The notes beneath the pieces were generated by a model that saw only the letters and a list, made by a program, of their open reading frames with translations, was not told where the DNA came from and did not search any database. Both the position numbers and the translations under genes were made by a program. DNA of 64,000 bases from Streptomyces nigra (GTDB lineage: Bacteria > Actinomycetota > Actinomycetes > Streptomycetales > Streptomycetaceae), in assembly GCF_003074055.1 (NCBI RefSeq), contig NZ_CP029043.1, forward strand, positions 5,634,501 through 5,698,500, in the 5' to 3' direction. The first letter of the stretch is position 1, and the number at the start of each line of letters is the position of its first letter. Positions 9,364 through 17,674 of this stretch are shown in pieces.

Positions 9364-10125
9364 GTGCCCCCCACCGACACCAGCGCCACCACCGGCCCCG
9401 GCCCTGGCCCCGGTCCCGTCCCCCCGCCCGACACCGACGGCGAGGACACCCTGGACCTGGAACTCCCGGACGAACTCGTCACCCTCATCGCCTCGGGCCC
9501 GGAGGCGGACGACGCCGGGGACGAGAACCCCGGCGACCTGCTCGCCGGGATGTCCGACCTCCTCGGCCATGTCGCCGACTGGGGGCCGGTCAGCACCGCC
9601 GCCGGGGTGTTCCACCTGGTGCCGGTCCGCGTCGAACGCGATCTTCCACTCCTCACGCGCTGGATGAACGATCCGGTCGTCGCGGAGTTCTGGGATCTCG
9701 CCGGGCCCGAGGAGACGACGGAGAGGCATCTGCGGGTCCAGCTCTCCGGCGACGGCCGGAGCGTCCCGTGCGTGGGCCTGCTGGACGGCAAGCCGATGAG
9801 CTACTGGGAGATCTACCGGGCCGACCTCGACCCGCTCGCCCGCCACTATCCCGCCCGGCCCCACGACATCGGTGTCCACCTCCTCATCGGCGGGCCCGCC
9901 GACCGGGGGCGGGGCCTGGGCCGGACGCTGCTACGGGCGGTCGCCGACCTCGCGTTCGGCAGACGGCCGGCGTGCGGCCGGGTCGTGGCGGAACCCGACC
10001 TGCGGAACATCCCGTCCGTCGCGGCCTTCCTCGGCGCCGGATTCCGCTTCTCCTCGGAGATCGACCTGCCGGGCAAGCGGGCGGCCCTCATGGTCAGGGA
10101 CCGGAATCTGCGCCATCTGCTGTGA
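9364..10125 (+). CDS. GNAT acyltransferase, AlcB/IucB/RhbD-like siderophore enzyme
   Basis: A 253-aa protein with an N-terminal Pro/Gly/Asp-rich extension of about 75 residues. The conserved domain is that of siderophore hydroxylysine/amine acyltransferases: LTRWMNDPVVAEFW (from W100 on), YWEIYRADLDPLARHY, GVHLLIG and the acyl-CoA-binding loop DRGRGLGRT (about 180-188). In aerobactin- and rhizobactin-type pathways this enzyme acylates the N-hydroxylated amine before the IucA/IucC step. Start GTG 9364 has GAGAGG upstream. It is probably cotranscribed with the synthetase gene 26 nt before it. No lysine/ornithine N-hydroxylase gene adjoins, which is a gap in the usual set. Confidence 0.88.
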   Translation: MPPTDTSATTGPGPGPGPVPPPDTDGEDTLDLELPDELVTLIASGPEADDAGDENPGDLLAGMSDLLGHVADWGPVSTAAGVFHLVPVRVERDLPLLTRWMNDPVVAEFWDLAGPEETTERHLRVQLSGDGRSVPCVGLLDGKPMSYWEIYRADLDPLARHYPARPHDIGVHLLIGGPADRGRGLGRTLLRAVADLAFGRRPACGRVVAEPDLRNIPSVAAFLGAGFRFSSEIDLPGKRAALMVRDRNLRHLL

Positions 10126-10300
10126 CGGCCGTCATGGTTCTCCCGACCATGAGCGATCATCTCTGGACCTCAGGGCACTCGAAACGGGCTCTTCCGATCC
10201 CAGCTGATCCCGAGCGAAGACGGTGCCTGCCCTGATCCCGTCCGGCCCCCCCAACCGTGATCGCCCGATTGTCAGTGCCGGGCCGTAAGGTGGTCGCGCT

Positions 10301-12328
10301 ATGACGAAGCCCTCACTCCCCGAACTCCTGCATGCCGCCGTCACCGCCGTCGGCGGCACGGAGCGCCCCGGCCAGGTGACCATGGCCGAATCCGTCGCGG
10401 AGGCGATCGACGGCAATTCCCACCTGCTGGTCCAGGCGGGCACCGGCACCGGTAAGTCGCTCGGCTATCTGGTGCCCGCGCTCGCCCACGGGGAGCGGGT
10501 CGTGGTGGCCACGGCCACCCTGGCCCTGCAGCGCCAGCTCGTGGAGCGGGACCTTCCGCGCACGGTGGACGCGCTGCACCCGTTGCTGCGCCGGCGCCCC
10601 GAGTTCGCCATGCTCAAGGGCCGGTCGAACTACCTCTGTCTGCACCGCCTGCACGAGGGCGTGCCGCAGGACGAGGAGGAGGGCCTGTTCGACCAGTTCG
10701 AGGCGGCGGCGCCCACCAGCAAGCTCGGGCAGGACCTCCTGCGGCTGCGCGACTGGTCGGACGACACCGAGACGGGCGACCGGGACGATCTGACGCCGGG
10801 TGTGTCGGACCGTGCCTGGGCGCAGGTGTCGGTGTCGTCACGGGAGTGCCTGGGCGCGACCAAGTGCGCGTACGGAGCCGAGTGCTTCGCCGAGATGGCC
10901 CGCGAGCGGGCCAAGCTCGCCGAGGTCGTCGTCACCAACCACGCTCTGCTGGCGATCGACGCCATCGAAGGCGCCCCCGTGCTTCCGCAGCACGAGGTGC
11001 TGATCGTCGACGAGGCGCACGAGCTCGTCTCCCGGGTCACCGGCGTGGCGACGGGCGAGCTCACCCCGGGGCAGGTCAACCGGGCGGTGCGCCGCGCGGC
11101 GAAGCTCGTCAACGAGAAGGCAGCCGACCAGCTCCAGACCGCCGCCGAGGGCTTCGAGCGGCTGATGGAGCTCGCTCTGCCGGGCCGCCTGGAGGAGATC
11201 CCCGAGGACCTGGGGTACGCCCTCATGGCCCTGCGCGACGCCTGCCGTACGGTCATCTCGGCCATCGGCGCCACCCGCGACAAGTCCGTGCAGGACGAGG
11301 ACGCGGTCCGCAAGCAGGCGCTGGCCTCGGTGGAGTCCGTGCACGACGTGGCCGAGCGGATCACGAACGGCTCCGAGTGGGACGTCGTCTGGTACGAGCG
11401 CCACGACCGCTTCGGCGCCTCGCTGCGGGTGGCGCCCATGTCGGTGTCCGGTCTGCTGCGCGAGAAGCTCTTCACCGACCGCTCGGTCGTCCTGACGTCG
11501 GCCACGCTGAAGCTGGGCGGGGACTTCAACGGCGTCGGTGCCTCCCTGGGCCCCGCGCCGGAGGGCACCGAGGGCGACGACGTCCCGGAGTGGAAGGGCG
11601 TGGACGTCGGCTCCCCGTTCGACTACCGCAAGCAGGGCATCCTCTACGTCGCCAAGCACCTGTCGCGCCCGGCGCGGGACGGTGACCGCGGGGACATGCT
11701 GGACGAGCTGACGGAGCTGATCCAGGCGGCCGGCGGGCGCACGCTCGGGCTCTTCTCCTCCATGAGGGGCGCACAGCTGGCCGCCGAAGAGCTGCGCTCC
11801 CGTATCCCCGAGTACCCGATCCTCCTCCAGGGCGAGGAGACGCTCGGCGAGCTGATCAAGAACTTCGCGGCGGACCCGAAGACCTGTCTGTTCGGCACGC
11901 TGTCGCTCTGGCAGGGCGTCGACGTCCCCGGGCCGAGCTGCCAGCTGGTCGTCATGGACAAGATCCCGTTCCCGCGCCCGGACGACCCGCTGATGAGCGC
12001 CCGCCAGAAGGCGGTGGAGGACTCCGGGGGCAACGGCTTCATGGCGGTCGCCGCCACCCACGCCGCGCTGCTCATGGCGCAGGGCGCCGGTCGTCTCGTA
12101 CGGGCGACGGGGGACCGCGGTGTCGTCGCGGTGCTGGACCCGCGGCTGGCCACGGCGCGCTACGGGAGCTATCTGAAGGCGTCCCTGCCGGACTTCTGGT
12201 ACACGACGGACCGCAACCAGGTCCGCCGGTCGCTGTCGGCGATCGACGCGAAGGCCCGGGAGACGGAGGCCGCTGAGGCGAACGAGGCGGCCGGCGCGGA
12301 GCCGGTGGAGGCCGAGGAGTCGGAGTGA
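10301..12328 (+). CDS. DinG-family ATP-dependent DNA helicase
   Basis: A 675-aa superfamily 2, XPD/DinG-like helicase. Walker A is GTGTGKS (K52), the DEAH box is D237-E-A-H240, and a four-cysteine set (LCLHR, then ECLGATKCAYGAEC) matches the Fe-S cluster domain between the Walker motifs. Helicase C motifs (SATLKLGG, LFSSMRGAQLAAEEL, QGAGRLVRATGDRG) complete the core. The C-terminus is a short Glu/Ala-rich tail. Members resolve R-loops, D-loops or G-quadruplexes and may couple to DNA damage responses. The neighbouring lexA fits that role, though no SOS box was seen upstream of this gene. A TAAGGT hexamer 9 nt before ATG 10301 and the lack of a Shine-Dalgarno suggest a very short leader. Confidence 0.9.
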   Translation: MTKPSLPELLHAAVTAVGGTERPGQVTMAESVAEAIDGNSHLLVQAGTGTGKSLGYLVPALAHGERVVVATATLALQRQLVERDLPRTVDALHPLLRRRPEFAMLKGRSNYLCLHRLHEGVPQDEEEGLFDQFEAAAPTSKLGQDLLRLRDWSDDTETGDRDDLTPGVSDRAWAQVSVSSRECLGATKCAYGAECFAEMARERAKLAEVVVTNHALLAIDAIEGAPVLPQHEVLIVDEAHELVSRVTGVATGELTPGQVNRAVRRAAKLVNEKAADQLQTAAEGFERLMELALPGRLEEIPEDLGYALMALRDACRTVISAIGATRDKSVQDEDAVRKQALASVESVHDVAERITNGSEWDVVWYERHDRFGASLRVAPMSVSGLLREKLFTDRSVVLTSATLKLGGDFNGVGASLGPAPEGTEGDDVPEWKGVDVGSPFDYRKQGILYVAKHLSRPARDGDRGDMLDELTELIQAAGGRTLGLFSSMRGAQLAAEELRSRIPEYPILLQGEETLGELIKNFAADPKTCLFGTLSLWQGVDVPGPSCQLVVMDKIPFPRPDDPLMSARQKAVEDSGGNGFMAVAATHAALLMAQGAGRLVRATGDRGVVAVLDPRLATARYGSYLKASLPDFWYTTDRNQVRRSLSAIDAKARETEAAEANEAAGAEPVEAEESE

Positions 12329-12341
12329 CCCGTGCTTGATC

Positions 12342-12379
12342 GTGGTTAGCCTGTCGCGGGACCGCGACAGGCTAACCAC
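12342..12379. terminator. 38-nt palindrome between dinG-like and lexA genes
   Basis: 18-bp perfect arms (12342-12359 and 12362-12379) separated by GA. The arms read GTGGTTAGCCTGTCGCGG and its complement. It starts 13 nt after the dinG-like stop and lies between convergent genes, so a bidirectional terminator is the simplest reading. The near-zero loop is unusual. Confidence 0.65.
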
Positions 12380-12434
12380 TGATCGGGAGCGGACCGACAC
12401 CGGGGTCCCCGTGGGCCGGGACCGGGACAGCACA

Positions 12435-12468
12435 GGGCCCCGGAACCGGCGCAGAGGTCCCGGGGCCC
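12435..12468 (-). terminator. Hairpin terminator after lexA
   Basis: The arms GGGCCCCGGAACC and GGTCCCGGGGCCC pair with one mismatch, about 45 nt beyond the lexA stop on the minus strand. Confidence 0.6.
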
Positions 12469-12511
12469 GGTCAGAGGGCCGACGCGCCTTCGGCGTCGCC
12501 CGCCGCGGCCG

Positions 12512-13291
12512 TCACACGCGCCGCAGCACCGCCACCACCTTGCCCAGGATGGTCGCGTCGTCACCGGGGATCGGCTCGTACGCGGCGTTGTGCGGGAGAA
12601 GCCAGACGTGGCCGTCCTCGCGCTTGAAGCGCTTGACGGTGGCCTCGCCGTCCAGCATGGCGGCCACGATGTCGCCGTTCTCGGCGACGGGCTGGCGGCG
12701 GACCGTGACCCAGTCGCCGTCGCAGATCGCGGCCTCGATCATCGAGTCACCGACGACCTTCAGGACGAACAGCTCGCCGTCGCCGACCAGCTGCCGGGGG
12801 AGGGGGAAGACGTCCTCGACGGACTCCTCGGCCAGGATCGGGCCACCGGCGGCGATCCGCCCGACCAGCGGGACATAGGAGGCGGCGGGCTTGCCGGCGG
12901 TGTCGGTGGCCTGCACCGACGCGGCCTGGTCGGAGCCGCGGACCTCGTAGGCGCGCGGGCGGTGCGGGTCGCGACGCAGGAAGCCCTTGCGCTCCAGCGC
13001 CATCAGCTGATGGGCGACCGAGGACGTGCTCGACAGGCCGACCGCCTGACCGATCTCCCGCATCGACGGTGGGTACCCCCGCCGCTGCACGGAATCCCTG
13101 ATGACCTCGATCACTCGGCGCTGGCGGTCCGTGAGCCCCGAGCTGTCGGCCCGGATGCCTGGAGGTCGGCCCGGGAGCGAGCGCTTCTGCGCCTCGGGAT
13201 TCACGGTTTCGTTCATCGCATGCACCGGCTCGAGTCGGCCCTGGGAGCGGTCCTGGGCGGTGATGGTGGCGCTGTCTGCGGTGGTGGTCAC
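12512..13291 (-). CDS. lexA: LexA, SOS response repressor
   Basis: 259 aa from GTG 13291, which has GAGAGG at about -9. The alternative ATG at 13216 would give 234 aa, a length often annotated in Streptomyces, but it has a weaker ribosome site. The N-terminal winged helix (LTDRQRRVIEVIRDSVQRRG ... VGLSSTSSVAHQLMALERKG) binds the SOS operator. The C-terminal S24 domain shows the Ala-Gly cleavage site in RIAAGGPI, the catalytic serine in VVGDSMI and the lysine in EATVKRFKR, so RecA-stimulated self-cleavage should be intact. An SOS box overlaps the -35 of its own promoter (13352-13365), which indicates autoregulation. It is convergent with the dinG-like gene. Confidence 0.96.
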   Translation of the reverse strand: MTTTADSATITAQDRSQGRLEPVHAMNETVNPEAQKRSLPGRPPGIRADSSGLTDRQRRVIEVIRDSVQRRGYPPSMREIGQAVGLSSTSSVAHQLMALERKGFLRRDPHRPRAYEVRGSDQAASVQATDTAGKPAASYVPLVGRIAAGGPILAEESVEDVFPLPRQLVGDGELFVLKVVGDSMIEAAICDGDWVTVRRQPVAENGDIVAAMLDGEATVKRFKREDGHVWLLPHNAAYEPIPGDDATILGKVVAVLRRV

Positions 13292-13324
13292 GTCGGCCCC
13301 TCTCGATGGTCTCCCTGCTGCACA

Positions 13325-13365
13325 ACGGTAGTTGCTTTCGAAAGGTTGCGCCAAACACACGTTCG
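13325..13365 (-). promoter_or_regulatory. lexA promoter with SOS box
   Basis: On the minus strand CGAACGTGTGTTTG (13352-13365) matches the actinobacterial/Gram-positive SOS consensus CGAACRNRYGTTYG at 13 of 14 positions. It overlaps a -35 (TTGGCG, 13349-13354) that lies 18 nt from a -10 (TACCGT, 13325-13330). LexA bound here would occlude RNA polymerase. Confidence 0.8.
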
Positions 13366-13970
13366 AGTGAAAAATCGCGAATCGTCTTACGTGATCACAG
13401 GGCGAGGTGTATGGCTGGCAAGCTTTCCCGGCGGGCGAAGGGGCCCGTTGTTGTACTCTTCACCGCCGGGGCCACGGCCTCGTAGGTGGTTGCCCCAGTC
13501 TGCCATCCGGGGCCGGTCCACTCGTGGATCGACCCCCATCTGTGCGGGAGTCCCACCTCCCCTCCGTGCGGCGCTCACGCTATCTCCGTATGTGCCGTGG
13601 CGATACGGGCGTGCACCCGAATGTCCGGCGTGACGACCCGGTCGCGGGGCATACGGCGTAGGCGCGGCCCTCCCGGCGGCGCCCTCCGTGGCCCCCGGCG
13701 GCGCCCTCCGAGGCCTCCCGGAAGCCGCTCCGGGACTCGTCCGGCCCTCACCCGGTGCCCGCCCTGGCGCTCGCCTCGGCACGACACGCGCTACGGCGTG
13801 GATGTATGGGCCAATCCCCACATCTAGTGGTTGGATTGCGGAAGCGGCCCAGAAGTTGTGGTGACCCGGGTCTTCGAACGCTCGGAGATCGCCTATGCTT
13901 GAGGCTGCTTCGGCGGGGCCCATGTGGCCCGGCGAGGCTATTGAGTCTGCTGTGAGGAGGGTTCGGAGCC
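13366..13970 (+). other. 605-bp intergenic region upstream of nrdR
   Basis: No gene is supported between the lexA promoter and nrdR. Repeated GGCGGCGCCCTCCG units occur near 13674-13710. Two NrdR-box-like sites (13817-13863) and a TATGCT hexamer (13894-13899) lie in the last 155 bp, and GAGGAGG precedes the nrdR ATG. No cobalamin riboswitch was recognised. Confidence 0.5.
13817..13863 (+). promoter_or_regulatory. Pair of NrdR boxes upstream of nrdRJ
   Basis: Box 1 (13817-13832, CCCACATCTAGTGGTT) is a near-perfect palindrome of NrdR-box type. Box 2 (13848-13863, CCCAGAAGTTGTGGTG) conserves mainly the right half. Their centres are 31 bp apart, the three-turn spacing reported for NrdR box pairs. 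They imply repression of nrdRJ by NrdR. Confidence 0.65.
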
Positions 13971-14540
13971 ATGCACTGTCCCTTCTGTAGGCATCCCGAC
14001 AGCCGCGTCGTCGACAGCCGTACGACGGACGACGGCACGTCGATCCGCAGGCGCCGTCAGTGTCCCGACTGCTCCCGTCGTTTCACGACGGTGGAGACGT
14101 GCTCACTGATGGTGATCAAGCGGTCCGGAGTCACCGAACCGTTCAGCCGTACCAAGGTCATCAACGGTGTGCGCAAGGCATGCCAGGGACGGCCGGTCAC
14201 CGAGGACGCCCTCGCCCAGCTCGGCCAGCGGGTCGAGGAGGCGGTGCGGGCCACCGGGAGCGCCGAGCTGACCACCCACGACGTTGGGCTGGCCATACTC
14301 GGCCCGCTGCAGGAGCTGGACCTCGTCGCCTATCTGCGATTCGCCTCCGTGTACCGGGCGTTCGACTCGCTCGAGGATTTCGAGGCCGCGATCGTGGAAC
14401 TGAGGGAGACGACGGGGCGCCGGTCCGCGGACGACGACGACCGCGCCGGCGCGGCGCGCGCGGACACGGGGGGCCAGAAGGACGACGGCGGGGCCGCGGA
14501 AGCCGTACCGGTGCCCGTGCCCGCCGAAGCCGCCGACTGA
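13971..14540 (+). CDS. nrdR: NrdR, ATP/dATP-sensing repressor of ribonucleotide reductase genes
   Basis: 189 aa. The N-terminal zinc ribbon has Cys3, Cys6, Cys31 and Cys34 (HCPFC ... QCPDC). The ATP-cone domain (about 46-136) follows, with VIKRSGVTEPFSRTKV and the DVGLAILGPLQELD region. Residues past about 150 form an Asp/Ala/Pro-rich tail absent from E. coli NrdR (149 aa). Start ATG has GAGGAGG at ideal spacing. The nrdJ gene follows 164 nt downstream in the same direction and probably shares the promoter. NrdR binds tandem boxes when loaded with dATP and represses dNTP synthesis genes. Matching boxes lie upstream (13817-13863). Confidence 0.96.
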   Translation: MHCPFCRHPDSRVVDSRTTDDGTSIRRRRQCPDCSRRFTTVETCSLMVIKRSGVTEPFSRTKVINGVRKACQGRPVTEDALAQLGQRVEEAVRATGSAELTTHDVGLAILGPLQELDLVAYLRFASVYRAFDSLEDFEAAIVELRETTGRRSADDDDRAGAARADTGGQKDDGGAAEAVPVPVPAEAAD

Positions 14541-14704
14541 GGGCGGGCCGGCCCGGTGTCGACAGACCCGGATCCGGCCGAGCGAGCGGCGCGACAAAGA
14601 CGTGCTGCGGGCGGCGACAGAGGTGCCCGCAGCGAAGGACAGAACATGTGCCACGGGGAACATCGGGGCACTTCAGGGCGTTTTCGCCCGTACAGGGAGG
14701 CGGC
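14541..14704 (+). other. nrdR-nrdJ spacer with hairpins
   Basis: 164 nt holding an inverted repeat GCTGCGGGC/GCCCGCAGC (14603-14634) and a small GGGCG-TTTT-CGCCC hairpin just before the nrdJ ribosome site. These could attenuate or stabilise the message. No known riboswitch pattern was seen. Confidence 0.35.
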
Positions 14705-17599
14705 ATGACAGAGACGGCGAGCGGTCCGGCACGGAGTTCCCGCGCCAAGGGCGGCAAGACGGCCAAGGGGCTGCGTATCGAGCGCATCCACACCACCCCC
14801 GGCGTGCACCCGTACGACGAGGTGGCCTGGGAGCGCCGTGACGTCGTCATGACCAACTGGCGCGACGGCTCGGTCAACTTCGAGCAGCGTGGCGTCGAGT
14901 TCCCCGACTTCTGGTCGGTGAACGCGGTCAACATCGTCACCAGCAAGTACTTCCGGGGCGCCGTCGGCACCCCGCAGCGCGAGGTCAGCCTCAAGCAGCT
15001 GATCGACCGCATCGTGAAGACGTACCGGAAGGCCGGCGAGGACTACAAGTACTTCGCCTCGCCCGCCGACGCCGAGATCTTCGAGCACGAGCTCGCCTAC
15101 GCCCTGCTGCACCAGATCTTCAGCTTCAACAGCCCGGTCTGGTTCAACGTGGGCACGCCGCAGCCCCAGCAGGTCTCCGCCTGCTTCATCCTGTCCGTCG
15201 ACGACTCCATGGAGTCGATCCTCGACTGGTACAAGGAAGAGGGCATGATCTTCAAGGGCGGCTCCGGTGCCGGCCTGAACCTCTCCCGCATCCGCTCCTC
15301 CAAGGAGCTGCTGTCCTCCGGCGGCAACGCCTCGGGTCCCGTCTCCTTCATGCGCGGCGCCGACGCCTCCGCGGGCACCATCAAGTCGGGCGGCGCCACC
15401 CGCCGCGCCGCCAAGATGGTCATCCTCGACGTCGACCACCCCGACATCGAGGACTTCATCGAGACCAAGGTGAAGGAGGAGGAGAAGATCCGCGCCCTGC
15501 GCGACGCGGGCTTCGACATGGACCTGGGCGGCGACGACATCACGTCCGTCCAGTACCAGAACGCCAACAACTCGGTCCGTGTGAACGACGAGTTCATGAA
15601 GGCGGTCGAGCAGGGCGGCAAGTTCGGCCTGCGCGCCCGCATGACCGGCGAGGTCATCGAGGAGGTCGACGCCAAGTCGCTCTTCCGCAAGATGGCCGAG
15701 GCCGCCTGGGCCTGCGCCGACCCCGGCATCCAGTACGACGACACCATCAACCACTGGCACACCTGCCCGGAGTCCGGCCGTATCAACGGCTCGAACCCCT
15801 GCAGCGAGTACATGCACCTGGACAACACGTCCTGCAACCTCGCCTCGCTGAACCTGATGAAGTTCCTCAAGGACGACGGCAAGGGCAACCAGTCGTTCGA
15901 GATCGAGCGCTTCGCCAAGGTCGTCGAGCTCGTCATCACCGCGATGGACATCTCCATCTGCTTCGCGGACTTCCCGACGCAGAAGATCGGTGAGAACACG
16001 CGCGCGTTCCGCCAGCTCGGCATCGGCTACGCCAACCTCGGCGCCCTGCTGATGGCGACCGGCCACGCCTACGACTCGGACGGCGGCCGCGCCCTCGCCG
16101 GTGCCATCACCTCCCTGATGACCGGCACCTCGTACCGCCGCTCCGCAGAGCTCGCCGCGGTCGTCGGCCCGTACGACGGCTACGCCCGCAACGCCCAGCC
16201 GCACCTGCGCGTCATGAAGCAGCACGCCGACGCCAACGCCGCGGCCGTCCGCGTGGACGACCTGGACACGCCGATCTGGGCCGCCGCCACGGAGGCCTGG
16301 CAGGACGTGCAGCGCCTCGGCGAGAAGAACGGTTTCCGTAACTCGCAGGCGTCCGTCATCGCCCCGACCGGCACCATCGGTCTCGCGATGTCCTGCGACA
16401 CCACCGGCCTGGAGCCCGACCTCGCGCTGGTCAAGTTCAAGAAGCTGGTCGGCGGCGGCTCGATGCAGATCGTCAACGGCACCGTCCCGCAGGCCCTGCG
16501 CCGCCTGGGCTACCAGGAGGAGCAGATCGAGGCGATCGTCGCCCACATCGCCGAGCACGGCAATGTGATCGACGCCCCCGGCCTCAAGCACGAGCACTAC
16601 GAGGTGTTCGACTGCGCCATGGGCGAGCGTTCCATCTCCGCGATGGGCCACGTGCGCATGATGGCCGCGATCCAGCCCTGGATCTCCGGCGCCCTCTCCA
16701 AGACCGTCAACCTGCCGGAGACGGCGACGGTCGAGGACGTCGAGGAGGTCTACTTCGAGGCCTGGAAGATGGGCGTCAAGGCGCTCGCCATCTACCGCGA
16801 CAACTGCAAGGTCGGCCAGCCCCTCTCCGCCAAGACCAAGGAGAAGGAGAAGACCGAGATCACGGAGAAGGCCGAGGCCACCATCCGTGAGACGGTCGAG
16901 AAGGTCGTCGAGTACCGCCCGGTCCGCAAGCGCCTGCCCAAGGGCCGCCCCGGGATCACGACGTCCTTCACCGTCGGCGGCGCCGAGGGCTACATGACCG
17001 CCAACTCCTACCCGGACGACGGTCTCGGCGAGGTCTTCCTGAAGATGTCCAAGCAGGGCTCCACCCTCGCGGGCATGATGGACGCCTTCTCCATCGCGGT
17101 CTCCGTCGGCCTCCAGTACGGCGTGCCGCTGGAGACGTACGTCTCGAAGTTCACCAACATGCGCTTCGAGCCGGCCGGTATGACGGACGACCCGGACGTG
17201 CGGATGGCGCAGTCGATCGTCGACTACATCTTCCGCCGCCTGGCGCTGGACTTCCTGCCCTTCGAGACGCGCTCCGCGCTCGGCATCCACTCCGCCGAGG
17301 AGCGTCAGCGCCACCTGGAGACCGGCTCGTACGAGCCGTCCGAGGACGAGGTCGACGTCGAGGGCCTGGCCCAGTCGGCGCCGCGCGCCCAGGAGCTGAA
17401 GGCCGTCGCCACGCCGAAGGCCGAGGCCGAGGCGGCCAAGCCCGCCCCGAAGGAGGCGCACACGAGCGCCGAGCTGGTGGAGATGCAGCTGGGCATCCAG
17501 GCCGACGCCCCGCTCTGCTTCTCCTGCGGTACGAAGATGCAGCGGGCCGGTTCCTGCTACATCTGCGAGGGCTGCGGCTCGACGAGCGGCTGCAGCTGA
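14705..17599 (+). CDS. nrdJ: Class II (adenosylcobalamin-dependent) ribonucleotide reductase NrdJ
   Basis: 964 aa from ATG 14705, preceded by GGGAGG. It reduces ribonucleotides to deoxyribonucleotides using a B12-generated thiyl radical, without oxygen or a separate radical subunit. Conserved blocks include the N-terminal FWSVNAVNIVTSKYF, KGGSGAGLNLSRIRSS, NPCSEYMHLDNTSCNLASLN (active-site cysteines and glutamate in the 10-stranded barrel) and SQASVIAPTGTIGLAMSCDT. The C-terminus carries a Glu/Ala/Lys-rich linker and a four-cysteine zinc-finger-like tail (CFSCG ... CYICEGCG), typical of the long actinobacterial NrdJ, which delivers electrons to the active site. It forms an operon with nrdR. 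No B12 riboswitch was seen in front. Confidence 0.96.
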   Translation: MTETASGPARSSRAKGGKTAKGLRIERIHTTPGVHPYDEVAWERRDVVMTNWRDGSVNFEQRGVEFPDFWSVNAVNIVTSKYFRGAVGTPQREVSLKQLIDRIVKTYRKAGEDYKYFASPADAEIFEHELAYALLHQIFSFNSPVWFNVGTPQPQQVSACFILSVDDSMESILDWYKEEGMIFKGGSGAGLNLSRIRSSKELLSSGGNASGPVSFMRGADASAGTIKSGGATRRAAKMVILDVDHPDIEDFIETKVKEEEKIRALRDAGFDMDLGGDDITSVQYQNANNSVRVNDEFMKAVEQGGKFGLRARMTGEVIEEVDAKSLFRKMAEAAWACADPGIQYDDTINHWHTCPESGRINGSNPCSEYMHLDNTSCNLASLNLMKFLKDDGKGNQSFEIERFAKVVELVITAMDISICFADFPTQKIGENTRAFRQLGIGYANLGALLMATGHAYDSDGGRALAGAITSLMTGTSYRRSAELAAVVGPYDGYARNAQPHLRVMKQHADANAAAVRVDDLDTPIWAAATEAWQDVQRLGEKNGFRNSQASVIAPTGTIGLAMSCDTTGLEPDLALVKFKKLVGGGSMQIVNGTVPQALRRLGYQEEQIEAIVAHIAEHGNVIDAPGLKHEHYEVFDCAMGERSISAMGHVRMMAAIQPWISGALSKTVNLPETATVEDVEEVYFEAWKMGVKALAIYRDNCKVGQPLSAKTKEKEKTEITEKAEATIRETVEKVVEYRPVRKRLPKGRPGITTSFTVGGAEGYMTANSYPDDGLGEVFLKMSKQGSTLAGMMDAFSIAVSVGLQYGVPLETYVSKFTNMRFEPAGMTDDPDVRMAQSIVDYIFRRLALDFLPFETRSALGIHSAEERQRHLETGSYEPSEDEVDVEGLAQSAPRAQELKAVATPKAEAEAAKPAPKEAHTSAELVEMQLGIQADAPLCFSCGTKMQRAGSCYICEGCGSTSGCS

Positions 17600-17624
17600 C
17601 CCGCTGATGAGTGACGCGTGACAA

Positions 17625-17656
17625 GAGGGGCGCCGGCGATCGTGCGGGCGCCCCTC
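17625..17656. terminator. Terminator between convergent nrdJ and terD-like genes
   Basis: GAGGGGCGCC and GGCGCCCCTC pair perfectly (10 bp) around a 12-nt loop, between the stops of the two genes. Confidence 0.7.
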
Positions 17657-17674
17657 CTGCGTGTCCGGCCGGCC

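Noticed and set aside
14541..14704. Cobalamin riboswitch before nrdJ
   Set aside because: No B12-box-like conserved sequence was seen in this spacer or upstream of nrdR.
14330..17461. Very long open frame (1043 codons) antisense to nrdJ
   Set aside because: High-GC genes create long antisense frames. This one has no recognisable domain, and the nrdJ frame shows full family conservation.
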